Source of the DNA: Phaeobacter sp. 11ANDIMAR09
Lineage (GTDB): Bacteria; Pseudomonadota; Alphaproteobacteria; Rhodobacterales; Rhodobacteraceae
Assembly (NCBI RefSeq): GCF_001294455.1
Contig: NZ_LIKT01000003.1
Span: 124,001-188,000, forward strand
Reading direction: 5' to 3'
Length of the DNA stretch: 64,000 bases
Shown: positions 34,771 through 46,875 of the stretch, piece after piece
How the letters are laid out: every line of letters starts with the position of its first letter
How positions within the stretch are numbered: position 1 is the first letter of the stretch
The notes under the pieces: generated by a model
Databases searched by the model: none
What the model was told of the DNA's origin: nothing
The model's input: the letters and a program-made list of their open reading frames with translations, nothing else
Made by a program: the position numbers and the translations under genes

Positions 34771-35882
34771 AGGGCTTCCTCATATTCCGACGGCGCAGTA
34801 CTGTCCCAGACCACGCCGCCACCGACGTTCAGGGTGGCGCGCCCCTCCTCCAGCATCAAGGTGCGAATGGCGACATTAAACGCGCTCGCACCATCCGGAG
34901 CCATCCAGCCAATGGTGCCACAATAAATGTCGCGCGCCCATGGTTCGAGTTCCGACAACAACTCCATGGCGCGTATTTTTGGCGCTCCGGTGATCGAGCC
35001 GCAGGGGAACAGCGCCTGCAGGATCTGGCCCAGCCCGACACCGGGTCGCAACTGCGCCTCAACGGTCGAGACCATCTGATGCACCGTGGCATAGCTTTCC
35101 ACCGCAAATAGCTCGGGCACCCGAACCGAGCCCAGCGCTGCAATGCGTGAGATATCATTGCGCAACAGATCCACGATCATCAGATTTTCGGCCCGATTCT
35201 TTTCGTCCTGGCGCAGAAAATCGCGGGCCTTGGCATCCGCAACCGGATCGGTGCTCCGCGGCTGGGTGCCTTTCATCGGCCGGGTTTCGATCCGTCCGGT
35301 AGCATCGGTGCGGAAAAACAGCTCTGGCGAGCGCGACAGGATATCCGGCAGGCCCTCTTGTAGCACCAAAGCGCCGTGCCCCACCGGCTGATGCGCTACC
35401 AGCGCCGCATACAGCGCCTGCGATGTCCCATATGCGGCGGCATCAATCGGAAAGGTCAGGTTGGCCTGATAGATGTCGCCGCGACCGATATTGTGGTTCA
35501 CCTGGGCAAAGGCCTCGGCATAGCGCTGAAAACTCCAACGCGGCATGAGCGCTTGCAACCCTGCATCATCGCCCCCCCCGTGGGGGCTGGCCTCACGAAC
35601 GACAGCCTGCTGTGGTCCCTCATAGACCCCAAAACAGATCAATGGCAGGCGCCGCTCCTGCGGCATCAGCCCCGCCAGTTTCGGCTCCAGCGCATAGCCC
35701 AGCTCGTAAGAGGCATAGCCCGCCAGCCAATGCCCTGCCTGCCGCACGGTCTCCAGATCGGCCAGGGCCGCGGGCACCTGGTCGACAGAATCAGCCCGGA
35801 TCACACGCAGAGGCTGGGCAAACTGCATGCCCGTTGCCGCTTGTCTTGTCTGATCTGGCCCATGATCAAAACGGATCTGCAC
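34713..35882 (-). CDS. pabB: aminodeoxychorismate synthase component I
   Basis: 389-residue chorismate-binding enzyme making 4-amino-4-deoxychorismate for folate. RPMKGTQPR contains the nucleophilic Lys204 typical of PabB (TrpE has Ala at this place). ENLMIVDLLRNDISR and FPCGSITGAPKIRAM are core motifs. It lacks the ~80 N-terminal residues of E. coli PabB, like other alphaproteobacterial forms. The amidotransferase partner (PabA/TrpG) is not in the window. Operon pabB-pabC. Confidence 0.93.
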   Translation of the reverse strand: MQIRFDHGPDQTRQAATGMQFAQPLRVIRADSVDQVPAALADLETVRQAGHWLAGYASYELGYALEPKLAGLMPQERRLPLICFGVYEGPQQAVVREASPHGGGDDAGLQALMPRWSFQRYAEAFAQVNHNIGRGDIYQANLTFPIDAAAYGTSQALYAALVAHQPVGHGALVLQEGLPDILSRSPELFFRTDATGRIETRPMKGTQPRSTDPVADAKARDFLRQDEKNRAENLMIVDLLRNDISRIAALGSVRVPELFAVESYATVHQMVSTVEAQLRPGVGLGQILQALFPCGSITGAPKIRAMELLSELEPWARDIYCGTIGWMAPDGASAFNVAIRTLMLEEGRATLNVGGGVVWDSTAPSEYEEALWKARFAQLAPSKMMPISA

Positions 35883-35988
35883 GGGACACCTCTCATTTCA
35901 CGCCATTTCTCTTGTTCTCGCTTATATCCGTACGCTATGCGAACAAAAGCCAAAAAAGCGGCAATTCGAAGCGCGTGTCCGATGCCCC

Positions 35989-36016
35989 TTGCACCTTTTT
36001 GCGCTACCCCTATAAC
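35989..36016 (+). promoter_or_regulatory. sigma-70-type promoter of carB
   Basis: TTGCAC (35989-35994), 16-nt spacer, TATAAC (36011-36016). It is the best -35/-10 pair in the 235-bp gap before carB, predicting a leader of roughly 95 nt. No attenuator-like hairpin series was seen in the leader. Confidence 0.55.
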
Positions 36017-36117
36017 GCAGGACAATTTGGGCGCTTGGGGGCGCCCGACTCGCCACTGAACTCAGAACGACCGCCAATCTGGCCTCGCCGCTCGCACAAA
36101 TCGAAGGAAGCACACCC

Positions 36118-39474
<3,357 letters not shown>

Positions 39475-39502
39475 GCCCGCTTTTCAAAGCTCTGTAACAA
39501 AG

Positions 39503-39532
39503 AAAACCCCGGCTCACTGAGCCGGGGTTTTT
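39503..39532 (+). terminator. intrinsic terminator of carB
   Basis: AAAACCCCGGCTCA / TGAGCCGGGGTTTTT, near perfect, with a T tract on both strands, so it may also stop minus-strand transcripts from the RND operon. Confidence 0.92.
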
Positions 39533-39606
39533 CGTTTCAAAATCGACCGTTTTTGCAGAACTGCCAATACCTATGATGAGCCCCCTCCCCTAAAGAACGG
39601 CAGGCA

Positions 39607-39630
39607 TTGCCCGGCCTTTTGGCCGGGCAA
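39607..39630. terminator. hairpin behind the RND operon
   Basis: Perfect ten-pair stem TTGCCCGGCC-TTTT-GGCCGGGCAA, 20 bp past the stop of the minus-strand RND gene. There is no U tract in either direction, so termination or 3'-end protection is only likely. Confidence 0.5.
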
Positions 39631-39649
39631 GCGTTTTACTGAAAAGGGC

Positions 39650-42600
39650 CTAGGCCACCGCCAGTGCTGCCTGCTTTTCCCGCTTCTCATCGCGGGCAAA
39701 GAAGATCAGGTAGAAGACCGGAGCCGCCACCAGAGTAAGCACGGTGGCAAAGGCCAGACCGCCCATGATGGTCACCGCCATGGAGACAAAGAAGGCATCC
39801 CAGAGCAGCGGGATCATCCCCAGAATGGTGGTCACCGCCGCCAGCATGACGGGCCGCAGACGCGACACGGATGCCTCGACGATGGCTTCGCGTAGCGGCT
39901 TGCCGGTCTCGCGCACCAGGTCGATCTCTTCCACCAGAACAATCCCGTTCTTGATCAACATCCCCGACAGGCTCAGCAGGCCCAATAGCGCGGTAAAGGT
40001 AAAGGGCAGGCCAGTTCCCAACAGCCCCATTGCAACGCCGTTTACAGACATCGGCACCAAGAGCCAGATGATCACCGGCTGACGGATGGCATTGAACAGG
40101 AAGACCGAGATCAGCACCATGATCAGCGCCGTCACCGGCAGCTGCTTGCCGAGGCTGGCATTGGCATCGCCCGAGCTTTCATGATCGCCGCCCCACTCCA
40201 TTGTATAGCCCGACGGCAGATCCATGTCTTCAATGGTGGCCTGGATCTCAGAGAAGACCGAAGCCGCTGTCATATCCACTGGAATATCAGCCCCGACCGT
40301 CAGCGTCGGCACCCGGTCTCGGCGATGCACCAGAGTGTTTTCCAGCGTCACATCCACCCCATCCAGCATCTGTTCCATTGGCAGGAACTTTTGCGCGTTG
40401 TTGGAATAGACCACCTGATCCATGAGACTGTAGTTCCCATCCTGAGCCCGTCGTATAACGATTGGGATCAGACGATCCTGCTCGCGGAAGACGCCCGCCT
40501 GCAGACCATCAGTTGAAAACAGCAGCGTATCGGCGATGTCTTCGCGTGCAATCCCCGCGGTTTGGGCCCGTTCCGTGGCATAGAGTGGGGTGAGCACCGG
40601 CTCCTGCTCGCGCCAATCCTGTCGCGGGAAGAGAATATTCGGCGATGCCGCCACCAGCCGCTGCATGGCCTCTTCGCCGAGGCCGCGCAGAATCTGCGGA
40701 TCAGGCCCGGAAAAACGCACCTGGATCGGATCGCCGCCCCCAGGGCCAAAGACCAGACGTTTGGTCCGGAACTCGCCTTCAGGGAACTGGGCGGTGCCAA
40801 AGGCATTGAGATCAGCCTGCAACTGCGGGATTACTTCGAGGTTTGGCGTTCGGATGATCAGGTGACCATAGCTCGGGTTTGGTTTGTGACTGTCATAGGT
40901 CAGCAGGAAACGGGTTGCCCCCTGTCCGACAAAGGTCGTGTAATCGACAACCTCTTCGCGTTTGGACAGCCAGTCCTCCACGATTGCCAAATGGGCAGCC
41001 GTGGTCTCAATTGTGGTGCCCTGAGGCAGCTTGTAATGCACGTAGAACAGCGGCGTGTTGGCATCCGGGAAGAACTGTTGCTTCACCGAGCCAAAGGCCG
41101 CCATGCAGGCCACTGTCAGCCCCACCAGCCCTACAGCCACCAGCCACCGCAGCTTGAGCGACAGACGCAGCAGCCCGCCATAGGTTCGAAACAGCCAGCC
41201 GCCATAGGCATCCGTCGCGTCTTTGTGTCCCTGCTTGAAGAAGTAATGCGCCAATAGCGGCGTGGCAGTCACGGCAAGCACCCAACTGAGCAGAAGGGAA
41301 ATCGCGATCACAGCAAAGAGCGAGAACAGGAATTCACCAGCCGAATCCGGGCTGAGACCAATACCAGCAAAGGCCATGATGCCGATGATGGTGGCTCCCA
41401 AAAGCGGGATTTGTGTCTTGGAGGCAGCCTCATGTGCTGCCTGACGCGAGGTCTGTCCGCGCTGCATCGATATCTGCATGCCTTCGGCAACAACAATGGC
41501 ATTGTCCACCAACATCCCCATGGCGATGATCAATGCCCCGAGGGAGATCCGTTCCATCTCGATAGAAAAGAGGTTCATGAACAAAAGCGTCCCCACCACG
41601 GTGAGCAACAGGGTCGTCCCCACCACCACAGCCGCCCGCCAACCCATGAACAGAGCCAAGACGGCAACAACGATCGCCACCGAGGTCGCCAGGTTCACAA
41701 GAAAACTATTGGAGGCTTCATCCACCACCAGATGCTGCTGGTAGATCGGCAGCACCTCGACCCCAAAGGGGATCTGGCTGTCCAATTCCGCCATCCGCGC
41801 ATCAACGCGGTTGCCCACCTCGACAATATTTTCGGTCGCCAGGCCGGCGATCCCCATGGTGAAGGCCTCAACCCCGTTAAAGCGAATGATCAGATCCGGG
41901 TTGTTGGTGCGGCCGCGATAGACCTTTGCCATGTCGATGACATTGATCACTTCCCCCTGTGCGCCAATCGACAGACCCGCGATTTCAGAAACCGTATCTG
42001 AACCTTCCGGCGCGCTGATACGTGTATCTGCCTGGTTGCGATCCAATAGACCGGCCGAGCGGACCGAATTCGACGTGGCAATCGAATTGGCAATCGCTGC
42101 GATCGAGATGTTCTGATTGACCGAAATCGCCATATCGGGTTCGACAAAAACGGCCTCGCTTGGCAGGCCGGCGATATCCACATCAGCGACACCATCCACC
42201 GCCAGCAGCTCGCGCCGCAGGAAGGTGGCCAGCTCGTGTTTTTCCGCGTCCGAATAGCCCTCGGCGGTCACCGCATAATACAGGCCAAAGACATCCCCAA
42301 AGCTATCATTGACAAAGGGCTGCATCACCCCATCAGGCAGCCCCCGCGCGGCATCCCGTATCTTGGCGCGCAATTCCGTCCAGACCGCAGGCAATTCGGT
42401 GCCATCATAGGTATCATGCATCTCGACTTCGATCAGCGAGCTGCCGGGGCGATTGATCGAGGTGATGGTTTTGACCTCGCCCATTTTTTGAATCTCGGAT
42501 TCCAGTGGCTCGGTCACCTCGCGGGCAACCTGCGCGGCGCTTGCGCCAGGATAGGCCGTGACCACCACCGCTTGTTTGATGGTAAAAGACGGATCTTCGA

Positions 42601-42703
42601 GACGCCCGAGGTTCATGAACCCCCAGATGCCGCCTAGAAGAGCCGTCAACATGATGATCCAAGTATAGAGTGGTCGGTTTATCGACGCGCGTGCAATATC
42701 CAT
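39650..42703 (-). CDS. RND efflux transporter permease
   Basis: 1,017-residue inner-membrane proton-driven pump of the AcrB superfamily, nearer the divergent NolG/CzcA-like branch than E. coli AcrB. It has twelve predicted TM helices, an N-terminal helix followed by YPGASAAQVAREVTEPLE, and TM4 GMLVDNAIVVAEGM with the proton-relay Asp. The GxxGLPFTFTALLGLLSLSGMLIKNGIVLVEE region is near TM10. The start ATG at 42703 has GAGG eight bases upstream; a TTG seven codons earlier was rejected. It is last in the MarR-adaptor-pump operon; no TolC-type gene is near. Substrate unknown. Confidence 0.95.
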   Translation of the reverse strand: MDIARASINRPLYTWIIMLTALLGGIWGFMNLGRLEDPSFTIKQAVVVTAYPGASAAQVAREVTEPLESEIQKMGEVKTITSINRPGSSLIEVEMHDTYDGTELPAVWTELRAKIRDAARGLPDGVMQPFVNDSFGDVFGLYYAVTAEGYSDAEKHELATFLRRELLAVDGVADVDIAGLPSEAVFVEPDMAISVNQNISIAAIANSIATSNSVRSAGLLDRNQADTRISAPEGSDTVSEIAGLSIGAQGEVINVIDMAKVYRGRTNNPDLIIRFNGVEAFTMGIAGLATENIVEVGNRVDARMAELDSQIPFGVEVLPIYQQHLVVDEASNSFLVNLATSVAIVVAVLALFMGWRAAVVVGTTLLLTVVGTLLFMNLFSIEMERISLGALIIAMGMLVDNAIVVAEGMQISMQRGQTSRQAAHEAASKTQIPLLGATIIGIMAFAGIGLSPDSAGEFLFSLFAVIAISLLLSWVLAVTATPLLAHYFFKQGHKDATDAYGGWLFRTYGGLLRLSLKLRWLVAVGLVGLTVACMAAFGSVKQQFFPDANTPLFYVHYKLPQGTTIETTAAHLAIVEDWLSKREEVVDYTTFVGQGATRFLLTYDSHKPNPSYGHLIIRTPNLEVIPQLQADLNAFGTAQFPEGEFRTKRLVFGPGGGDPIQVRFSGPDPQILRGLGEEAMQRLVAASPNILFPRQDWREQEPVLTPLYATERAQTAGIAREDIADTLLFSTDGLQAGVFREQDRLIPIVIRRAQDGNYSLMDQVVYSNNAQKFLPMEQMLDGVDVTLENTLVHRRDRVPTLTVGADIPVDMTAASVFSEIQATIEDMDLPSGYTMEWGGDHESSGDANASLGKQLPVTALIMVLISVFLFNAIRQPVIIWLLVPMSVNGVAMGLLGTGLPFTFTALLGLLSLSGMLIKNGIVLVEEIDLVRETGKPLREAIVEASVSRLRPVMLAAVTTILGMIPLLWDAFFVSMAVTIMGGLAFATVLTLVAAPVFYLIFFARDEKREKQAALAVA

Positions 42704-42713
42704 TGTCCGAACC

Positions 42714-43817
42714 TCAATTCGCAAAACCGTTGAAACGACGGACTTTTTGACCGTCGTTCAGCGCGCCACCACCGGTCGAGACGATCTCTTCGCCCCCCTC
42801 AAGCCCTGCACTGATCGAAAAGTCACCATGCTGAGTTGCTTCCACTTCGACGGCAACCCAATTGACCACCCCTTCGTCGCTGCCTTTGGGGCTGAAGACC
42901 ATAACACCGGTTTCGCCGTCAGGAGAGGCCACAATCGCGGTGGAGGGCACTTTGATCGCGGAGTCACCTGTATCTACGACAACGCGCACCGAGGTCGAGG
43001 CGCCGGGCAAGATCTGCCGGTCCTCTGGGGGATCCATCCGGAAGGTCACCTGAAAGGTTTGCCCCACATTGCTGGCTTCGGCGTTGAACTCTAGGATCTG
43101 CAGCGGATAGCTGACATCACTGCCGGGAAAGGCTGCAGTGGTCGAAAACACATCTCCCCGGTCAGCCCGTTGGAACAGGATTTCCGGGACATCAAATTCG
43201 ATATGCAGCTCGGACATATCATGCAGGCGTACGATCGGCGTGCCCGCCGCGACAGTGGTGAAGTTTTCGACTTCCCGCGTGGAGACCAGCGCCTCGAAAG
43301 GTGCGTTCAACGTGGCATGGCGCAGCTCATATTCCGCATTGCGCAGGGCAACCCGGGTCAAGCCCGCCTGAGTAACCGCATCCTCGATCGAGACCTCACT
43401 CACCGTGCCCTTGAGGCGCTCAAGCCGGGTAACGGTTCTGTCCGCCTGCTCTTTTTGCAGCCGCGCCTGTTCCAGGCTGAGCTCAAAGGGTTCCAGATCC
43501 AGTTCGGCGATCAACTGCCCCTCGGGGACGATGTACCCTTCGGCAACCGGGAAGCGCATCACCTGGCCAGGCACCTGAAAGGCCAGGTCAACCGTCTGCT
43601 TGGCTGCAACCTGACCAAAAAACTGCCGTTCCAGCAACTGTGTTCCGGATTGGGTTGCCAGCAGCTTTACCGGCTTCAAAGCCTCTTCGGCCTGCGCCGC
43701 CGGCGCAAGTGTCATAACTGCAATGCCCGCCCCCGTTGCGAGAAATGTCGCATTGGTCCAGGCAGGACCCGCCAGAGCCGGGACCAGCGCAACGGCTAAC
43801 TTTTGCAAAAGGTGCAT
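42714..43817 (-). CDS. RND efflux periplasmic adaptor
   Basis: 367-residue membrane fusion protein linking the pump to an outer-membrane channel. A long signal peptide ends near APAAQAEE (residue about 44), then the lipoyl halves (QTVDLAFQVPGQVMRFPVAEGYIVPEGQLIAELD), a short coiled coil (SLEQARLQKEQADRTVTRLERL), the second lipoyl half and the beta-barrel. No lipobox is visible, so it is probably soluble or N-terminally anchored. It ends 10 bp before the pump and begins 3 bp after the MarR gene. Confidence 0.94.
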   Translation of the reverse strand: MHLLQKLAVALVPALAGPAWTNATFLATGAGIAVMTLAPAAQAEEALKPVKLLATQSGTQLLERQFFGQVAAKQTVDLAFQVPGQVMRFPVAEGYIVPEGQLIAELDLEPFELSLEQARLQKEQADRTVTRLERLKGTVSEVSIEDAVTQAGLTRVALRNAEYELRHATLNAPFEALVSTREVENFTTVAAGTPIVRLHDMSELHIEFDVPEILFQRADRGDVFSTTAAFPGSDVSYPLQILEFNAEASNVGQTFQVTFRMDPPEDRQILPGASTSVRVVVDTGDSAIKVPSTAIVASPDGETGVMVFSPKGSDEGVVNWVAVEVEATQHGDFSISAGLEGGEEIVSTGGGALNDGQKVRRFNGFAN

Positions 43818-43820
43818 CTT

Positions 43821-44303
43821 CTAGGTCTCCTTGCTGGGCTGCTGCGCAGCAGCACCCAATATTTTCTTTTGTATTTTGCCGGTTAGTCTTGCGAATTGCT
43901 GAATTTCCTCAGCATTTAGCCCGCAGATTTCCCGAAACCTCTGGCCTGCTCTCCGCTTCATCTTATTGCGTAGGCTACGGCCCTTGGCTGTCAGCTGCAA
44001 TTGAAAGGCACGTCGGTCCTGGCTGTCACGCACGCGCAGCGCCAAACCCTCCTGCTCCAAACGATCCGCCGCCGAGGTCACCGTCGAGGGCACCATCATC
44101 AGAATCTTGGCCAATTCGCCCATCCGGCGGGGACAATCCAGCTGCATCAGAAGATAGCATTCCAACCGTCCCAGCCCAGCTGCGATCTGCTGCTGACCAA
44201 AGGCCTCATCCATCCGCCAGACCAGCGCAAGAACGCCCATCAAAGCCTGCGTTTCAGGCGTGCCTAGCGGCGAAACATTGGATTTGAGAACAGGTTCTGA
44301 CAT
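43821..44303 (-). CDS. MarR family regulator of the efflux operon
   Basis: 160-residue winged-helix regulator with the MarR core: LECYLLMQLDCPRRMGELAKILMMVPSTVTSAADRLEQEGL, then the wing (RDSQDRRAFQLQLTAKG). It is the first gene of the pump operon, so it likely represses its own promoter and responds to a pump substrate. The start at 44303 was preferred; an ATG at 44318 has its purine run directly touching the codon. Inverted repeats in the promoter region (44358-44370, 44424-44439) are candidate operators. Confidence 0.9.
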   Translation of the reverse strand: MSEPVLKSNVSPLGTPETQALMGVLALVWRMDEAFGQQQIAAGLGRLECYLLMQLDCPRRMGELAKILMMVPSTVTSAADRLEQEGLALRVRDSQDRRAFQLQLTAKGRSLRNKMKRRAGQRFREICGLNAEEIQQFARLTGKIQKKILGAAAQQPSKET

Positions 44304-44357
44304 TGGGTTCAAACACATCTCCGTGATTCCCTCCCCTATACTTCACGCCCCGAACCT

Positions 44358-44370
44358 TTCATGTAATGAA
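44358..44370. promoter_or_regulatory. candidate MarR operator, TTCAT-GTA-ATGAA
   Basis: Perfect 5-bp inverted repeat with 3-bp spacer, 55 bp upstream of the MarR start in the gap shared with the FabH-like gene. A pattern match only. Confidence 0.35.
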
Positions 44371-44423
44371 CTTCACACTTCAGCCCTCGCCTCCCCCTAG
44401 GGAAAGCAAGCGGCAACCTTGAC

Positions 44424-44439
44424 CTTTTGATAACAAAAG
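44424..44439. promoter_or_regulatory. candidate operator CTTTTG-ATAA-CAAAAG before the FabH-like gene
   Basis: Perfect 6-bp inverted repeat with 4-bp spacer, 42 bp upstream of the FabH-like start and overlapping a TTGACC -35-like element (44419-44424). It could let one regulator control both divergent units. Confidence 0.4.
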
Positions 44440-44480
44440 CGTCACAAATGTAGCGTTTCCAACCCCAGAGGTTCTGAGTC

Positions 44481-45608
44481 ATGTACACAGCCGCTATCAC
44501 CGGCACCGGGGTATTCACCCCGTCCCAAACCATTACCAACGCTGAACTGGTCAAGGCTTTCAACGCCTATGCAGACAAGGTCAACGCCGAGAACAGCACA
44601 GCAATTGCAGCTGGTGACATGGAGCCGATGCCGCATTCCTCGGAAGAGTTCATCTTTAAGGCCTCGGGCATCGAACAGCGCTACGTTATGGACAAGACGG
44701 GCATCCTGAACCCGGACATCATGTACCCGCAACTGCGCCAGCGAGAGGATGACGAGCCAGGCATCATGGCGGAAATGGCTCTTGATGCCGCGCATAAGGC
44801 CCTGGCCCAGGCGGGCAAAACCGCTGCGGATGTTGATCTGGTGATCTGTGCGGCCTCCAATCTGGAACGCGCCTATCCTGCCGTAGCAATCGAGATCCAA
44901 CAGCTTCTGGGTATCAAGGGCTTTGCATTTGACATGAATGTCGCCTGTTCTTCGGCGACCTTTGGCATTCAAACCGCCGCAGATATGATCCGTTCTGGCA
45001 GTATCCGCTCGGCACTGGTTGTAAATCCTGAGATTTGCTCGGGACATCTGGAGTGGCGCGACCGCGATTGCCATTTCATTTTTGGTGACGTGGCAACAGC
45101 CACGCTGCTCGAGCGTATTGAGGATGCGAAAGGGGATCATTTTGAAGTTATCTCCACCCGCTGTGCTACGGATTTTTCCAACAATATCCGCAACAACAAC
45201 GGCTACCTGCGGCGCTCACGCCCGGATGGCATCAAGGACCGGCGCGACATGCAATTCATGCAAAATGGGCGCAAGGTGTTCAAGGAAGTGCTGCCCATGG
45301 TCAGCCAGCATATTGCCGGACATATGGCAGATGAAGGCATTGAAAGCTCCGAGTTGAAACGGCTCTGGCTGCATCAGGCCAACAAATCGATGAATGATTT
45401 CATTGGCAAGAAGGTCCTGGGCCGCACCCCCGCCGAGGGCGAACAGCCCAATATTCTGCAGGACTATGCAAATACCTCTTCGGCCGGTTCGATCATTGCC
45501 TTTTCCAAATACTCCGCTGATCTCGATGAGGGCGATTTGGGGCTGATCTGCTCCTTTGGGGCGGGCTATTCCGTCGGTTCAGTCATTCTGCGTCACCAAA
45601 GGGCCTAG
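44481..45608 (+). CDS. beta-ketoacyl-ACP synthase III (FabH-like)
   Basis: 375-residue thiolase-fold condensing enzyme, longer than classical FabH (about 317-325) because of an insert near the N terminus (residues 30-60). Catalytic Cys in NVACSSATFG, His in LWLHQANKSM and Asn in YANTSSAGS are intact. Canonical fabH with plsX is expected elsewhere, so this resembles the additional FabH-like enzymes that use longer acyl-CoAs, as PA3286 of Pseudomonas. Specificity is inferred. Divergent from the MarR efflux operon; a terminator follows. Confidence 0.9.
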   Translation: MYTAAITGTGVFTPSQTITNAELVKAFNAYADKVNAENSTAIAAGDMEPMPHSSEEFIFKASGIEQRYVMDKTGILNPDIMYPQLRQREDDEPGIMAEMALDAAHKALAQAGKTAADVDLVICAASNLERAYPAVAIEIQQLLGIKGFAFDMNVACSSATFGIQTAADMIRSGSIRSALVVNPEICSGHLEWRDRDCHFIFGDVATATLLERIEDAKGDHFEVISTRCATDFSNNIRNNNGYLRRSRPDGIKDRRDMQFMQNGRKVFKEVLPMVSQHIAGHMADEGIESSELKRLWLHQANKSMNDFIGKKVLGRTPAEGEQPNILQDYANTSSAGSIIAFSKYSADLDEGDLGLICSFGAGYSVGSVILRHQRA

Positions 45609-45639
45609 CCATAGGGGCGATCGGCCAGATCAGACAACA

Positions 45640-45674
45640 AAAAACCTGCGGACCACTGGCTCGCAGGTTTTTTT
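45640..45674 (+). terminator. intrinsic terminator of the FabH-like gene
   Basis: AAAAACCTGCG / CGCAGGTTTTTTT, 11-nt loop, 31 bp past the stop. Confidence 0.92.
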
Positions 45675-45836
45675 CTATGCCAAGTGATGAGCCACCCGCC
45701 TAATCTGCTCCTGTGCCTGATCAAGCCCCGAGATCAGATCCCCGCAGTCCAGAGGCGCCGAACAGCCGGCTGTACCTGAGGTCATCGCTGCCAAATGCAA
45801 AAGCAGCTTTGCCCCCAGTGGCAGCGAGTCTGTCAA
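45675..45836 (-). CDS. possible small ORF (53 aa) behind the 45.8-kb regulator gene
   Basis: Frame from a TTG at 45836 to TAG at 45677-45675, directly behind the 157-residue gene (10 bp after its stop) and ending at the T tract of the opposing terminator. The translation is amphipathic helical (LGAKLLLHLAAMTSG; LDQAQEQIRRVAHHLA) with two Cys. The start is a TTG with only a weak purine run. Plausible as a co-translated peptide, but unproven. Confidence 0.3.
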   Translation of the reverse strand: MTDSLPLGAKLLLHLAAMTSGTAGCSAPLDCGDLISGLDQAQEQIRRVAHHLA

Positions 45837-45846
45837 ATCTTCGCGC

Positions 45847-46320
45847 TCAGGCGCTCTCTTCTTCCAGATGCAGCTTCATATCCAGCAGAACATGCTGCAG
45901 CAAAACGGTTTCCCGCAGCAGCCGCTTGGCCTCGTTCACGGTGATAATCCCATCCTCGATGGCCGTCTGATACTCGCTCATCAAAAAGGCAAATCGCTGG
46001 CTGAGCGCGATCACATCCGCATTTACGCCACCAGAGCGGGATGTCGCACCATCGCCCTGGGCGGTTTCCTTTGCCCCGTAAGACAGTGTGATATTGCGCA
46101 GATCTGCCAAGGCGGAGGTCACATGCGGATAAGAGGCCTCTTGTTCCAGCTTGGCCACCGCATCAACCGGCATGAACCGGTCGGTATGCTCGGAATTGTC
46201 GGAGTAGTATCTCCCCAAAGTTGCCTTGGATTTGCCGGTGATCTGGCAGGCTGCCTCGATCCCAACATCTTTAACCAGGGCCTCAGTATGCTTTTTCAGG
46301 TAGGTACCAATCTCTGCCAT
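45847..46320 (-). CDS. hypothetical protein, probable HTH at N terminus (157 aa)
   Basis: No named family recognised. Residues 16-45 (VGIEAACQITGKSKATLGRYYSDN) look like a helix-turn-helix of the phage-repressor kind; RFMPVDAVAKLEQEASYPHVTSALADL follows, similar in style to phage CII-like or other small regulators. The C-terminal half (SQRFAFLMSEYQTAIEDGIITVNEAKRLLRETVLLQHVLLDMKLHLEE) is a long helix suited to dimerisation. No membrane segment or Cys cluster. It is preceded by a 555-bp AT-rich non-coding region, which may hold its targets. Confidence 0.85.
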   Translation of the reverse strand: MAEIGTYLKKHTEALVKDVGIEAACQITGKSKATLGRYYSDNSEHTDRFMPVDAVAKLEQEASYPHVTSALADLRNITLSYGAKETAQGDGATSRSGGVNADVIALSQRFAFLMSEYQTAIEDGIITVNEAKRLLRETVLLQHVLLDMKLHLEEESA

Positions 46321-46875
46321 AAACTCTCACCAGCCATGCCGTGCCAAAAGGGGAAGGTCGGGAATAAATTCCCATGATGTCGTTTTAAAGTATTTGCTAA
46401 TATTTCACCATCCCTAAGGTTTTTCAGGGATTTAGCAAGTGACGGAGAGCATATTTATTGGGCTCTCCATGGTGTTTCAGAACCTGCTTAGTGAGTGGGC
46501 AAGGTTTTGACATGGGATGCATTTACCCGTGGCTTTTGTGTGGGCAAAGTTAAGGCCTGAATACCCTTCCTGATCTGTCGGTAATAGCCGCCGAACAACC
46601 CCCAGAACGCAAGTTCCAGGGTGTCAGGGGGGGTATGAACTTGCCCGGCCACCCGGGTGAGCCCCCAGAGAAAACGCATGAGCAACCATATTAACCATTT
46701 ATAAAATATGGATTTTCCAACTTCACTGCAGAATTTCACATGTCGATTTGAGGAGAAATCTCAGCCCCGCCCCACCAGGGTCAGAACCCCGCTCCGGGCT
46801 TCGCCCTCCTTAGTTGGTTTTGACAGGCCACCTGCCCCCTTGCTCCCTTGTGTTGAGACAGGCTAAAGGGGGGCC
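46321..46875. other. AT-rich intergenic region before tdk
   Basis: About 555 bp without a convincing gene, clearly more AT-rich than its surroundings around 46380-46480. A hairpin GGAGAGC / GCTCTCC with an 11-nt A/T-rich loop lies at 46444-46468. A minus-strand frame of 83 codons (46739-46488) has a GTG start without ribosome site and was not accepted. It holds the promoters of tdk and of the 45.8-kb regulator; a small RNA is possible. Confidence 0.4.

Noticed and set aside
46488-46739. 83-codon minus-strand frame before tdk
   Set aside because: GTG start without ribosome site, no recognisable domain; retained only as a note in the intergenic entry.
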